13,101 nucleotides of DNA from the NCBI GenBank assembly GCA_025357775.1, contig JANXOQ010000368.1, positions 1 through 13,101 on the forward strand, written 5' to 3'. Position 1 is the first letter of the stretch. Every line of letters starts with the position of its first letter. Under the pieces are notes generated by a model that was not told where the DNA came from, made no database searches, and saw nothing but the letters and a program-made list of their open reading frames with translations. Below are positions 1 through 6,834 of the stretch, piece by piece. Source of the DNA: Ferruginibacter sp. Lineage in GTDB: Bacteria > Bacteroidota > Bacteroidia > Chitinophagales > Chitinophagaceae. The position numbers and the translations under genes are program-made.

Positions 1-288
1 GGCCAATGCAGCCCTTGCAGAGAAGGTACAGGCTGGATGGAGAAAATTTTGAAAAAAATTGAAACAGGTAAAGGCGAAATGAGTGATATAGATTTGTTAT
101 GGGATATTCAAAGAAAGATAGAGGGGAATACAATTTGTCCATTGGGAGATGCTGCTGCATGGCCGGTGGCTGCTGCCATTAGGCATTTTAGAGATGAGTT
201 TGAGTGGCATGTAAATAACCCTGAATTGTGCTTGACGGAAAATTTTGGATTGAGGCATTATGCGGATGAAGTGCATGTGGCGGTGTAG
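1..288 (+). CDS. nuoF: NADH-quinone oxidoreductase subunit F, C-terminal end (partial, 5' cut by window)
   Basis: Reading frame 1 is open from the first base and encodes the last 95 residues of NuoF, the subunit that binds NADH and FMN in the peripheral arm of complex I. The visible part begins GQCSPCREGTGW, which holds two cysteines of the CxxCxxC motif for the N3 [4Fe-4S] cluster; the first cysteine lies outside the window. The fourth ligand is the Cys of NTICPLGDA, about 40 residues further on, as expected for the family. An ATG at 37 is internal and is not the start. The stop is at 286-288. The next gene downstream should be nuoG, but an ATPase gene begins 45 bp later and nuoG only at 2020. 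Confidence 0.96.
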   Translation, partial: GQCSPCREGTGWMEKILKKIETGKGEMSDIDLLWDIQRKIEGNTICPLGDAAAWPVAAAIRHFRDEFEWHVNNPELCLTENFGLRHYADEVHVAV

Positions 289-333
289 GTATGTTTCGCA
301 CAAAGGGAGCAAAAAATAATATTAATTTGAAGA

Positions 334-1464
334 ATGAGTTTTATAAATAACATAGAAATAAAAAATTATAAAAGCATACGCCATCAAAAAATTGATGGTT
401 GTAAGCGAATTAATGTTTTTGTAGGGCCGCCAAATGTTGGTAAGAGTAATATTTTGGAAGCGTTGAGTTTATTTTCTCTACCCGAAAGTTCCTCATCTCT
501 GTTTACTGATTTTGTACGTATTGGAAAAAACACGACGATTTTTTTTAACGGTGAAATTGAAACACCTGCTCAAGTAATTATCAATGACTATCACAGGGTA
601 AAAGTAGGCTACCAAAAGAATATTTTATCAGCAAAATTCCAAACCGCAAGATTCAATGAAAAATTTGACTTTATAGAGAACAATTATTTCAATGCGTCAT
701 CTTCAATTGATAAGCGAAAAGAAAATCGTTTAATAGAAGGTGGTATTTTAGAAGTTGATTCTTCAACAAAGGATTTTAGAAGGAATGGTCACTATTTTAA
801 AAATTTAAGAATATACAAGGGTAATCAGGAGGATAAGCTTACAGACGAAGATTATATAGACGTGCCGATATTGAAGTATAAGTTCAAGGAAAATTTTGAT
901 TCAATAAGTAATTATGGAAGTAGATTATCAGTTCCTTTTGGACACAATATTTTTGATGTAATTTCTGTTAAGGAACAACTTAGAGAAATAATAATAAACC
1001 TACTCAAGAATTATGAGCTTGACTTTTTGTTTGATTCAGAAAGCCAAGAGTATAAAATTTTAAAAAGGCTAGGGAATAAAATTTTTACTGTCCCTTATTT
1101 GATGTTAGCAGATACGCTTCAAAGACTTTTTTTTTACCAAGCTGCAATATATAGTAATAAAAACTCCGTTTTATTATTAGAAGAACCCGAAGCAAATTGC
1201 TACGAGCCTTACATAATGGAAATTACAAATGCTATCAAAAATGACAAAAATGATAACCAGTTTTTTATAGTAACGCATAGCCAATATGTAATTGATGAAC
1301 TGATGAGAGATGAGGAAAGTAGAAATGATACAAATATTTATTTAGTGGGGCTAGATGACAATGAAACAAAAGTAAAATTACTAAGTGCAGAAGCTAGTAA
1401 AGATGCTTATCAAACAGGATTAAATTTATTTTTTAATTACCAAACCCTTTGGGATGAAAATTAA
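334..1464 (+). CDS. AAA/SMC-like ATPase (AAA_15/AAA_21 type), probable defence-module ATPase
   Basis: A 376-residue ATPase of the OLD/RecF/SMC-like type. The N-terminus (NIEIKNYKSI) is the typical opening strand of this group. Walker A is GPPNVGKSN at residues 31-39. The C-terminal half has a signature-like helix near residues 256-272 (LMLADTLQRLFFYQAAI), a Walker B strand ending LLLEEPEANCY (280-290) and a switch histidine in FIVTHSQYVID (311-321, H315). The middle section (about 60-250) is not recognisable. The usual HLHP after EEPE is replaced by NCYEP. The gene lies between nuoF and nuoG and is followed after 5 nt by a small partner gene, so the two are surely co-expressed. Base composition is visibly more A+T-rich than nuoG. 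In known systems such ATPases pair with a nuclease or toxin (PARIS AriA/AriB, Septu PtuA/PtuB, Gabija). The function here is inferred from that pattern, not proven. Confidence 0.85.
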   Translation: MSFINNIEIKNYKSIRHQKIDGCKRINVFVGPPNVGKSNILEALSLFSLPESSSSLFTDFVRIGKNTTIFFNGEIETPAQVIINDYHRVKVGYQKNILSAKFQTARFNEKFDFIENNYFNASSSIDKRKENRLIEGGILEVDSSTKDFRRNGHYFKNLRIYKGNQEDKLTDEDYIDVPILKYKFKENFDSISNYGSRLSVPFGHNIFDVISVKEQLREIIINLLKNYELDFLFDSESQEYKILKRLGNKIFTVPYLMLADTLQRLFFYQAAIYSNKNSVLLLEEPEANCYEPYIMEITNAIKNDKNDNQFFIVTHSQYVIDELMRDEESRNDTNIYLVGLDDNETKVKLLSAEASKDAYQTGLNLFFNYQTLWDEN

Positions 1465-1469
1465 AAAAT

Positions 1470-2027
1470 ATGAAAAGTTCGATAAGGGTTGAATGTTGGG
1501 GAGATAATTATTTTTTTGGAAGATTATTAGAAAATAAAAGTTTAATAAGAAAGGAAAAGAATAAATCAGAAGTTTTTAAAAGTATAAAGGAAAGAGCAAA
1601 AGGTACATTCTCTATTTGTATTGTAGATAATGATGGAGATGATATAGAACCATTTTTAGGTGAGTTAGAAATTGAGGAGAGATTTTTTCTTTGTAACGAA
1701 ATAGAAATAATTAAAATAAAAGATAAGCCATATTTTATTTTACAATTGTTTCCTAAAGAATTTGAAAAGTGGATTGAGAAGTATATTAATAAAGTGTGTG
1801 AATCAGATTTGAAAGCTTTTGGGTATAAAGATTATAAAGAATTTGAAAATGATTCGAAAGTTATTCCTGAAAGATTAAACAATAATAAAAGATTCATAGA
1901 TTTAATAAATTTTGTTTTGGGAGATTGCGATAATACGGATAATCATATAAGCAAAACAAAAAAGGTTTTAAAATATCTAATAGAGAATACATATCAAGCC
2001 GATATAAACGAATTAAAAAATGTCTGA
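1470..2027 (+). CDS. Small partner of the ATPase, possible TOPRIM-like effector
   Basis: A 185-residue protein I do not recognise with certainty. It has no signal peptide or membrane segment and is rich in Lys, Glu and Asn. Two features suggest a TOPRIM-like fold. One is an early acidic motif, RVECWGDNYFFGRLL (residues 6-20, E8), resembling the E-G-x-x-D opening of TOPRIM nucleases. The other is a hydrophobic strand ending in acidic residues, ICIVDNDGDD (49-58, D53 and D55), resembling the DxD motif. There is no HNH or CxxC motif, so it is not a PtuB-type HNH partner. The gene starts 5 nt after the ATPase stop and its 3' end overlaps the nuoG start by 8 nt. Its A+T content is extreme: 11 G/C in 60 bases at 1501-1560, against 32 in 60 inside nuoG at 2161-2220. 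That fits horizontal acquisition. The TOPRIM assignment is tentative. Confidence 0.75.
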   Translation: MKSSIRVECWGDNYFFGRLLENKSLIRKEKNKSEVFKSIKERAKGTFSICIVDNDGDDIEPFLGELEIEERFFLCNEIEIIKIKDKPYFILQLFPKEFEKWIEKYINKVCESDLKAFGYKDYKEFENDSKVIPERLNNNKRFIDLINFVLGDCDNTDNHISKTKKVLKYLIENTYQADINELKNV

Positions 2028-3075
2028 AGAAATAAAAAAAACAACACACACTGTCACCATCGACAACATCACTTTAGAAGTTGCCCCAGGTACAACTGTG
2101 CTGCATGCTGCAAGGCAAATAGGTGGCGATGTAACACCGCCTGCTATGTGCTATTACAGTAAGTTAGAAGGTAGTGGCGGTAAGTGCCGCACTTGCTTGG
2201 TAGAAGTAGCAGCAGGCTCCACAGCTGACCCACGACCAATGCCTAAGTTAGTTGCAAGCTGCCGCCAAACGGTAATGGATGGTATGATTGTAAAAAATAT
2301 TACTAGCGATAAAGTACAAGATGCAAGAGCAGGTGTAGTAGAATTTTTATTGGTAAATCATCCTTTAGATTGCCCAATATGCGACCAAGCAGGTGAATGC
2401 CATTTGCAAGATTTAGGCTACAACCACGGCAAAGCAGGTACAAGATATCAATTTGCTCGTCGTACTTTTAAGAGAGAAGATATTGGCCCTTACATACAAC
2501 TACATATGACGAGGTGCATACTTTGTTATCGTTGTACTTATGTAGCCGACCAAATTACAGAAAAAAGAGTTCACGGAATTGTAGATAGAGGCGACCATGC
2601 AGCTATATCTACATACATAAGCAAAGCAGTTGACAATGATTTTAGTGGAAATATGATTGATGTTTGCCCTGTAGGAGCATTGACAGATAAAACATTTAGG
2701 TTTAAAAATAGAGTATGGTTTACAAAACCTGTAGATGCACATCGCAATTGTGAAAACCCGAAATGCTGTGGCAAAGCAACACTATGGCTTCGTGGCGAAG
2801 AAGTTTTTAGAGTAACTGCTCGTAAAGATGAATGGGGAGAAGTACAAAGTTATGATGGCAAGCCTGGTTGGATTTGTAACACTTGCCGTTTTGATAAAAA
2901 ACAAACAACAGATTGGATAGTAGAAGGCGTTACAAAAACAAGCCGTCACTCGGTAGTAGGTGTAAATAAGTACCAAGTATTGGATACGCCAAAAGAAACC
3001 ATGGCAAAAGTAATGAGCGGTAGAGACCCCAAATTATTGATGGATATACATGATGTGAGTGAAGTGAATAAATAG
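2020..3075 (+). CDS. nuoG: NADH-quinone oxidoreductase subunit G, short Bacteroidota form
   Basis: Iron-sulfur subunit of the complex I peripheral arm, passing electrons from NuoF towards NuoI. The 351-residue chain starts with a [2Fe-2S] ferredoxin domain (C44, C56, C59, C81; cluster N1b). It continues with the NuoG-type HxxxCxxCxxxxxC motif (H114, C118, C121, C127; N5) and a [4Fe-4S] set (C166, C169, C172, C216; N4). A further cysteine group (C244, C249, C250, C286, C289) resembles a remodelled N7/bis-MGD-type [4Fe-4S] region. The protein then ends, without the large molybdopterin-oxidoreductase-like domain of the roughly 900-residue enterobacterial NuoG. Short forms are usual in Bacteroidota, so I do not read this as truncation. 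The ATG at 2020 lies inside the last codons of the preceding gene, in another frame (ATGTCTGA overlap), which suggests translational coupling to it. Confidence 0.96.
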   Translation: MSEEIKKTTHTVTIDNITLEVAPGTTVLHAARQIGGDVTPPAMCYYSKLEGSGGKCRTCLVEVAAGSTADPRPMPKLVASCRQTVMDGMIVKNITSDKVQDARAGVVEFLLVNHPLDCPICDQAGECHLQDLGYNHGKAGTRYQFARRTFKREDIGPYIQLHMTRCILCYRCTYVADQITEKRVHGIVDRGDHAAISTYISKAVDNDFSGNMIDVCPVGALTDKTFRFKNRVWFTKPVDAHRNCENPKCCGKATLWLRGEEVFRVTARKDEWGEVQSYDGKPGWICNTCRFDKKQTTDWIVEGVTKTSRHSVVGVNKYQVLDTPKETMAKVMSGRDPKLLMDIHDVSEVNK

Positions 3076-3128
3076 TAATAAAAATAAGCGAAAATAAAGT
3101 TTTACTCAAAAATGCTTTTTAATTAAAA

Positions 3129-3458
3129 ATGATAACAGAACAACAAATAAATTTACTTAGAGATATAATTGTTGTAACAATGCAGCCCGAGAAGGTATAT
3201 TTATTTGGTAGTTATGCAAATGGAATACCGAATGAAGATAGTGATGTAGATATTTTGATTGAAGTAAAAAACTCAGACCTGCCTAAATCAAAAAGAAATG
3301 TTTTTGTAAGAGGGGAAATTGACAAACTTAAGCAACTTCATTTTCCGAAAGATATTTTTGTTTACACATCTGAGGAAATAAACGATTGGAAAGATTTAAA
3401 AAATTCTTTCATTAACAACGCATTGTATCAAAGTAAAAAACTTTATGAAAGAAACTAA
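3129..3458 (+). CDS. MNT-family nucleotidyltransferase, antitoxin of a HEPN/MNT pair
   Basis: A 109-residue minimal nucleotidyltransferase of the DNA polymerase beta superfamily. The diagnostic motif is at residues 26-41: FGSYANG followed by SDVD, giving the GS pair (G27, S28) and metal-binding D39 and D41. A candidate third acidic residue is D75 in KDIFVYT. In this family the MNT protein commonly acts as antitoxin to a HEPN toxin, in MntA/HepT by adding AMP groups to the toxin. The start is ATG 3129, 53 bp after the nuoG stop. The gene overlaps the following HEPN gene by 14 nt, so the pair is translated together. The leader at 3076-3128 is almost pure A/T and shows no clear promoter. The pair occupies the normally short nuoG-nuoH junction. 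Confidence 0.92.
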   Translation: MITEQQINLLRDIIVVTMQPEKVYLFGSYANGIPNEDSDVDILIEVKNSDLPKSKRNVFVRGEIDKLKQLHFPKDIFVYTSEEINDWKDLKNSFINNALYQSKKLYERN

Positions 3459-3837
3459 AGATTTGCTTATAAGGTGGATGCAATTTGCTAGAGAGGACTT
3501 AATCATTGCAAGAGAAATTCTTAAAAGTGAGTTTCCTATATATCGAGCTGTTTGTTTTCATTGCCAACAAAGTGCTGAAAAATATCTTAAGGCTTATCAA
3601 ATTCTTTTTGAAATTAGGATAATAAAAACACATGATTTGGCTGCTATTATCGATACTTTAATTGACTTTGATAAAAATATTGAACAATTCAAATTGAAAT
3701 CTAAAGAAATTACTAATTATGCTGTTAGCATTAGATACCCTGACGATTTCGAAGATATTAACAAAACTCAAGCTGAGGAAGCTATTGAAATAGCAACCCA
3801 AATAGAAAAATATATAACCAAAAAAATTGTACTTTGA
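3445..3837 (+). CDS. HEPN-domain protein, probable toxin partner of the MNT protein
   Basis: A 130-residue all-helical protein matching the HEPN family (Pfam PF05168 type). The hallmark is YRAVCFHCQQSAEKYLKA at residues 33-50, which contains an R-x4-H motif (R34, H39), followed by THDLAA in the next helix. Many HEPN proteins are metal-independent RNases that use this Arg/His pair, and HEPN/MNT pairs behave as toxin-antitoxin or phage-abortive modules. Position +2 after the histidine is Gln, not Tyr, so the RX4HXY tyrosine that MntA modifies in HepT is absent. Control by the neighbouring MNT protein may therefore differ. The start is ATG 3445 inside the end of the MNT gene. The stop lies 3 nt before the nuoH start, so expression of nuoH probably depends on read-through of this pair. 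Confidence 0.9.
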   Translation: MKETKDLLIRWMQFAREDLIIAREILKSEFPIYRAVCFHCQQSAEKYLKAYQILFEIRIIKTHDLAAIIDTLIDFDKNIEQFKLKSKEITNYAVSIRYPDDFEDINKTQAEEAIEIATQIEKYITKKIVL

Positions 3838-3840
3838 TAT

Positions 3841-4902
3841 ATGTTCCTAGCAATCGAACTTTTTACCATAATAGAAAAACTCATACTCATTACAATAGTA
3901 GTAATGGGTAGTCTTGTAATAGCCATGTACACTACATTTGCAGAGCGTAAAGTAGCTGGCTGGCTACAAGATAGGCCAGGACCAAATAGAGCAGGTCCTT
4001 TTGGTATGTTTCAACCATTGGCAGATGGTTTAAAATTATTTTTTAAAGAAGAAATTATACCCAATTTTTCTTCTAAATTATTGTTTGTAATGGGGCCAGC
4101 ATTGGCAATGATGACGGCCATAATGACAAGCGCCGTTATACCTTGGGGAGATAAAGTACATTTATTCGATAGAGATATTTCTTTACAAATAGCAGATATT
4201 AATATCGGCATTTTGTATGTGTTTGGAGTATTAAGTCTAGGTGTATATGGCATCATGATTGGCTCATGGGCAAGCAATAATAAGTTCGCACTCATGGGTG
4301 GTTTGCGTGCAGCATCACAAATTATCAGCTACGAATTAGCCATGGGTATTTCTATGATTGCGTTGCTATTTCTTACAGGCACTTTAAGCCTAAAAGAAAT
4401 GGTACTACAACAACAAGCTGGTCATTGGAATTTTTGGTACCAACCACTCGGATTTTTAATATTTATAATTTGTGCATTTGCAGAGTGTAATCGTACACCT
4501 TTTGATTTGGCAGAAGCAGAGAGCGAATTAATTGGTGGCTACCACACAGAGTATTCATCCATGAAATTAGGGTTTTATCTTTTTGCGGAGTATATAAATA
4601 TGTTTATAAGCAGTGCAATAATGGCAACACTTTATTTTGGAGGCTACGATGTACCATTTTTTAACGAAGCTGCACACACCAAAATGGGCAATTGGCTTGC
4701 ACTAATTGGCATTGGTATGTTGTTAATAAAAGTGCTATTTTTTATATTTATTTTCATGTGGGTGAGGTGGACAATACCAAGGTTTCGCTACGACCAACTC
4801 ATGCACCTTGGTTGGAGAATTTTAATACCATTGGCTTTGTTTAACATGTTGGCAACGGGAGCATTAATTTTAGCAAAGGCAAATCATTGGTTGTGGTGGT
4901 AA
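3841..4902 (+). CDS. nuoH: NADH-quinone oxidoreductase subunit H
   Basis: Membrane subunit that joins the peripheral and membrane arms of complex I and forms part of the quinone chamber. It has 353 residues with about eight hydrophobic helices. Family landmarks are clear: FAERKVAGWLQDRPGPNRAG at residues 33-52, the loop with QPLADGLKLFFKEE near 58-71, and AECNRTPFDLAEAESEL at 214-230, with the acidic residues of the E-channel. The GGYHTEYSSMKLGFYLFAEY segment follows. Length is slightly above the E. coli protein (325 residues) and the chain is complete. The start is ATG 3841, 3 nt after the HEPN stop and without a visible Shine-Dalgarno site. Downstream lies a 119-bp A/T-rich gap and then a second toxin-antitoxin-like pair instead of nuoI. 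Confidence 0.97.
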   Translation: MFLAIELFTIIEKLILITIVVMGSLVIAMYTTFAERKVAGWLQDRPGPNRAGPFGMFQPLADGLKLFFKEEIIPNFSSKLLFVMGPALAMMTAIMTSAVIPWGDKVHLFDRDISLQIADINIGILYVFGVLSLGVYGIMIGSWASNNKFALMGGLRAASQIISYELAMGISMIALLFLTGTLSLKEMVLQQQAGHWNFWYQPLGFLIFIICAFAECNRTPFDLAEAESELIGGYHTEYSSMKLGFYLFAEYINMFISSAIMATLYFGGYDVPFFNEAAHTKMGNWLALIGIGMLLIKVLFFIFIFMWVRWTIPRFRYDQLMHLGWRILIPLALFNMLATGALILAKANHWLWW

Positions 4903-4990
4903 CCGCTCAATTGTGGCGAGTGTATAAAAAGATTTTTAATTTCTGTAAAAGAAAAAATTCATTCCTACAGGATAAAGCATTTTAAACCGT

Positions 4991-4998
4991 TATTTTTG
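4991..4998 (+). promoter_or_regulatory. Possible Bacteroidota -7 promoter element (TATTTTTG)
   Basis: TATTTTTG fits the Bacteroidota -7 consensus TAnnTTTG and lies 23 nt before the TTG start of the MNT gene at 5022. No TTTG is found at the expected -33 distance, so the site is incomplete. If real, it would give the second MNT/HEPN pair, and nuoI onwards, an internal promoter after nuoH. In such A/T-rich DNA a chance match is quite likely. Confidence 0.3.
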
Positions 4999-5021
4999 CG
5001 AAAAATAAAAATTAAAATAAA

Positions 5022-5324
5022 TTGTATTTAAGTCAACAACAAATAGCACAAATAAATACATTTTTTCAGGATAAGCCTGTAAAGAAAGTATATCTATTTG
5101 GCTCATATGCCGATGGCGATGCAACAGAAGAAAGCGATATTGATTTGTTGATAGAACCAACAGAAGATTTTTTGTTTTTGAAATTTGATATGCAAATGGA
5201 CGGGTTAAAAGAATTGATGAAGAAGAAAATTGATATAGTATCAATTGGAGCTTTAAGACCTGACAGATATTTTACTCAATTTGTAAATAAGCAAAAGAAG
5301 ATTATTTATGAAAGGGAAAATTAG
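5022..5324 (+). CDS. MntA-like nucleotidyltransferase antitoxin (TTG start)
   Basis: A 100-residue MNT-family nucleotidyltransferase. The active-site motif FGSYADG and then SDIDLL lies at residues 26-43 (G27, S28, D39, D41), with a third acidic residue D71 in KKIDIVSI. This is the expected antitoxin half of a HepT/MntA module, in which MntA adds AMP units to a tyrosine of HepT. No upstream in-frame ATG exists: a stop lies at 5013-5015 and the next ATG would remove the catalytic motif. The start is therefore most likely TTG 5022, giving MYLSQQQ as N-terminus, which suits the family. The gene overlaps the following HepT gene by 17 nt. It shares the motif layout of the first MNT gene at 3129, but the sequences are too different for a recent duplication. 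Confidence 0.9.
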   Translation: MYLSQQQIAQINTFFQDKPVKKVYLFGSYADGDATEESDIDLLIEPTEDFLFLKFDMQMDGLKELMKKKIDIVSIGALRPDRYFTQFVNKQKKIIYEREN

Positions 5325-5667
5325 AGATTTAGATAGATTATTGGATATCATTCAACAATGTAATTTTATTGTAAAGCATACAAATATTGATGAAGATGAT
5401 TTTTATAGAGATGAGGTATTAAAACTTGCCGTAATGAAATCTCTAGAAATTATTGGTGAAGCTGCAACTCAGGTAAGTGTTAAAACAAAAGAAAGCTACA
5501 GTGAAATAGAGTGGCAGCAAATGGTTAGAGCTAGAAATTTCTATATTCATGAATACTTTAAAATACAGTGGCCATTAGTTTGGGCATCTGTAAAAAAAGA
5601 AATCGACTTCGAAAAAATAAAAAATTATTGCTTACATATAATTGAGCAAATAGAAACAGAATTATAA
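5308..5667 (+). CDS. hepT: HepT-like toxin (DUF86, HEPN superfamily)
   Basis: A 119-residue protein of the HepT/DUF86 family (PF01934). Recognisable blocks are RDEVLKLAVMKSLEIIGEAA at residues 34-53 and MVRARNFYIHEYFKIQWPLV at 72-91. The second contains the RX4HXY motif (R76, H81, Y83) with the RN start typical of the family. In characterised HepT the Arg/His pair supports RNase activity, and the tyrosine is modified by MntA to silence the toxin; all these residues are present, so the module looks intact. Its ATG overlaps the MNT gene by 17 nt. Its TAA stop is separated by a single base from the nuoI ATG. The module thus replaces the usual short nuoH-nuoI spacer without disturbing either gene. 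The substrate cannot be told from the sequence. Confidence 0.92.
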   Translation: MKGKIRDLDRLLDIIQQCNFIVKHTNIDEDDFYRDEVLKLAVMKSLEIIGEAATQVSVKTKESYSEIEWQQMVRARNFYIHEYFKIQWPLVWASVKKEIDFEKIKNYCLHIIEQIETEL

Positions 5668-5668
5668 T

Positions 5669-6223
5669 ATGCAACCACTTACCAACAAGGCAGCAAGCGT
5701 AGATAGAAGACCAATGAGCTTTATGGAAAAAATGTACTTGCCTGCAATAGCAAAAGGTATGTTTATTACTCTAAAGCACATATTTACAAGAAACCCTACC
5801 ATACATTATCCTGAGCAAAAACGTGAGTTTAGCCCTGTATTTAGAGGCTTACAAGTGCTGAATAGAGATGAGGAAGGGCGTGAAAACTGTACCGCATGTG
5901 GCCTCTGCGCAGTAGCATGCCCTGCCGAAGCTATTACCATGGAAGCAGCAGAAAGAAAAGAAGGTGAAGAGCATTTGTACAGAGAAGAAAAATATGCAGC
6001 TAAATATGAAATAAATATGTTGCGCTGTATTTTTTGTGGTTTGTGCGAAGAGGCATGTCCAAAAGATGCTATATATTTAAGCGAAACATTTACACCTGCA
6101 GAATATTCAAGAAAACAATTTATTTATAATAAACAGGAATTACTAATACCAAACAGAATTACCGATAAAGAAGCGTACGAAAAAGCAGCAGGTAAAAGAA
6201 TAAAAAGAGAAACTGTTAATTAA
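5669..6223 (+). CDS. nuoI: NADH-quinone oxidoreductase subunit I
   Basis: Ferredoxin-type subunit carrying the two [4Fe-4S] clusters N6a and N6b, which hand electrons to N2 and then quinone. The 184 residues contain two CxxCxxCxxxCP motifs: C74, C77, C80, C84 and C120, C123, C126, C130. An amphipathic N-terminal stretch (about residues 18-40, ending KGMFITLKHIFTRNPTIHYP) is the usual membrane-contact part before the conserved YPEQKR. Length is normal for the family. The start is ATG 5669, 1 nt after the HepT stop, so nuoI is very probably translated from the same mRNA as the toxin-antitoxin pair. nuoJ follows after 5 nt, one of only two gene junctions in the window without an insertion. Confidence 0.97.
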   Translation: MQPLTNKAASVDRRPMSFMEKMYLPAIAKGMFITLKHIFTRNPTIHYPEQKREFSPVFRGLQVLNRDEEGRENCTACGLCAVACPAEAITMEAAERKEGEEHLYREEKYAAKYEINMLRCIFCGLCEEACPKDAIYLSETFTPAEYSRKQFIYNKQELLIPNRITDKEAYEKAAGKRIKRETVN

Positions 6224-6228
6224 TAACA

Positions 6229-6729
6229 ATGGGTATCATACTTACAATTTCATTTATTTTACTATCGCTAATGGCTGTAGGCAGTGCTATTATGATGATT
6301 ACTAGTAAGAGCCCTGTAAACAGTATTTTGTGGCTCATCGTAGTATTCTTTGCTATATCAGGGCATTATATTTTATTAAATGCACAATTTTTGGCTATCG
6401 TAAATATTATTGTTTATGCAGGTGCCATTATGGTATTATTTTTATTTGTAGTAATGCTTATGAATTTAAACGCAGAAAGCGAACCTGCAAAAAATCGACG
6501 TATGCTATTTATAGCAGTAATTTCGGGAGGCAGTTTATTGCTTGTATTGTTATCAGCATTTATGACTATGAAAAATACTCACCCAGTAATGATGGCAGGT
6601 GGCAATGCAGGATTAATAAAAACATTGGGCAAAGTTTTGTTTACTGACTATGTATTGCCTTTTGAAATAAGTAGTGTATTGTTTTTAAGCGCAATGGTGG
6701 GTGCAGTTGTGATAGGGAAGAAAGAGTAG
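6229..6729 (+). CDS. nuoJ: NADH-quinone oxidoreductase subunit J
   Basis: Membrane subunit of complex I with about five transmembrane helices in 166 residues. The conserved third helix is visible as VNIIVYAGAIMVLFLFVVML at residues 58-77, the family signature that includes the pi-bulge region. The C-terminal end (PFEISSVLFLSAMVGAVVIG) also matches NuoJ, where that helix packs against NuoK. The start is ATG 6229, 5 nt after the nuoI stop, so the two are a tight pair. The stop at 6727-6729 is followed at once by a heptad-repeat tract. nuoK, normally adjacent or overlapping, begins about 900 bp later. Confidence 0.96.
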   Translation: MGIILTISFILLSLMAVGSAIMMITSKSPVNSILWLIVVFFAISGHYILLNAQFLAIVNIIVYAGAIMVLFLFVVMLMNLNAESEPAKNRRMLFIAVISGGSLLLVLLSAFMTMKNTHPVMMAGGNAGLIKTLGKVLFTDYVLPFEISSVLFLSAMVGAVVIGKKE

Positions 6730-6730
6730 G

Positions 6731-6784
6731 CAGTATTGAGAACCAAGTATCTAGTATAGAGAACGAAGTATCTAGTATTGAGAC
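6731..6784 (-). repeat. Heptad-periodic repeat tract (21-bp higher-order unit), reverse orientation
   Basis: Read on the minus strand, this 54-bp tract begins TGTCTCAATA and continues as successive 7-mers: CTCAATA, CTAGATA, CTTCGTT, then CTCTATA, CTAGATA, CTTGGTT, then CTCAATA. Three 7-mers make a 21-bp unit present twice plus a partial copy. Related heptad tracts lie on the plus strand directly before nuoL (8001) and nuoN (11697). On the plus strand this copy sits one base after the nuoJ stop. No minus-strand gene follows it. Confidence 0.85.
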
Positions 6785-6834
6785 AAAAAATTAAGAAAAG
6801 AATATTGAAGGTTAAAAGTTTTGAGTTTAAAAGT

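Noticed and set aside
37..288. Stand-alone small protein starting at ATG 37
   Set aside because: The same frame is open to base 1 and continues the NuoF cluster motif CSPCREGTGW, so the ATG is internal to nuoF.
290..297. TATGTTTC as a promoter -7 element for the ATPase gene
   Set aside because: It misses the final G of TAnnTTTG and has no TTTG at the -33 distance.
2020..3075. NuoG far shorter than the roughly 900-residue E. coli protein
   Set aside because: The short form that ends after the iron-sulfur domains is the usual state in Bacteroidota complex I, and the chain ends cleanly before the next module, so it is not read as a truncation caused by insertion.
3088..5010. Shared GCGAAAATAAA-like string before both MNT genes (3088-3098 and 4998-5010)
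   Set aside because: Only 11-12 bases with an A-tract length difference in very A/T-rich DNA; too weak to call an insertion-site or regulatory motif.
3129..5667. The two MNT/HEPN pairs as a recent tandem duplication
   Set aside because: The MNT genes share only the family motif, and the HEPN partners belong to different subfamilies (PF05168-like versus DUF86-like), so separate acquisition is more likely.
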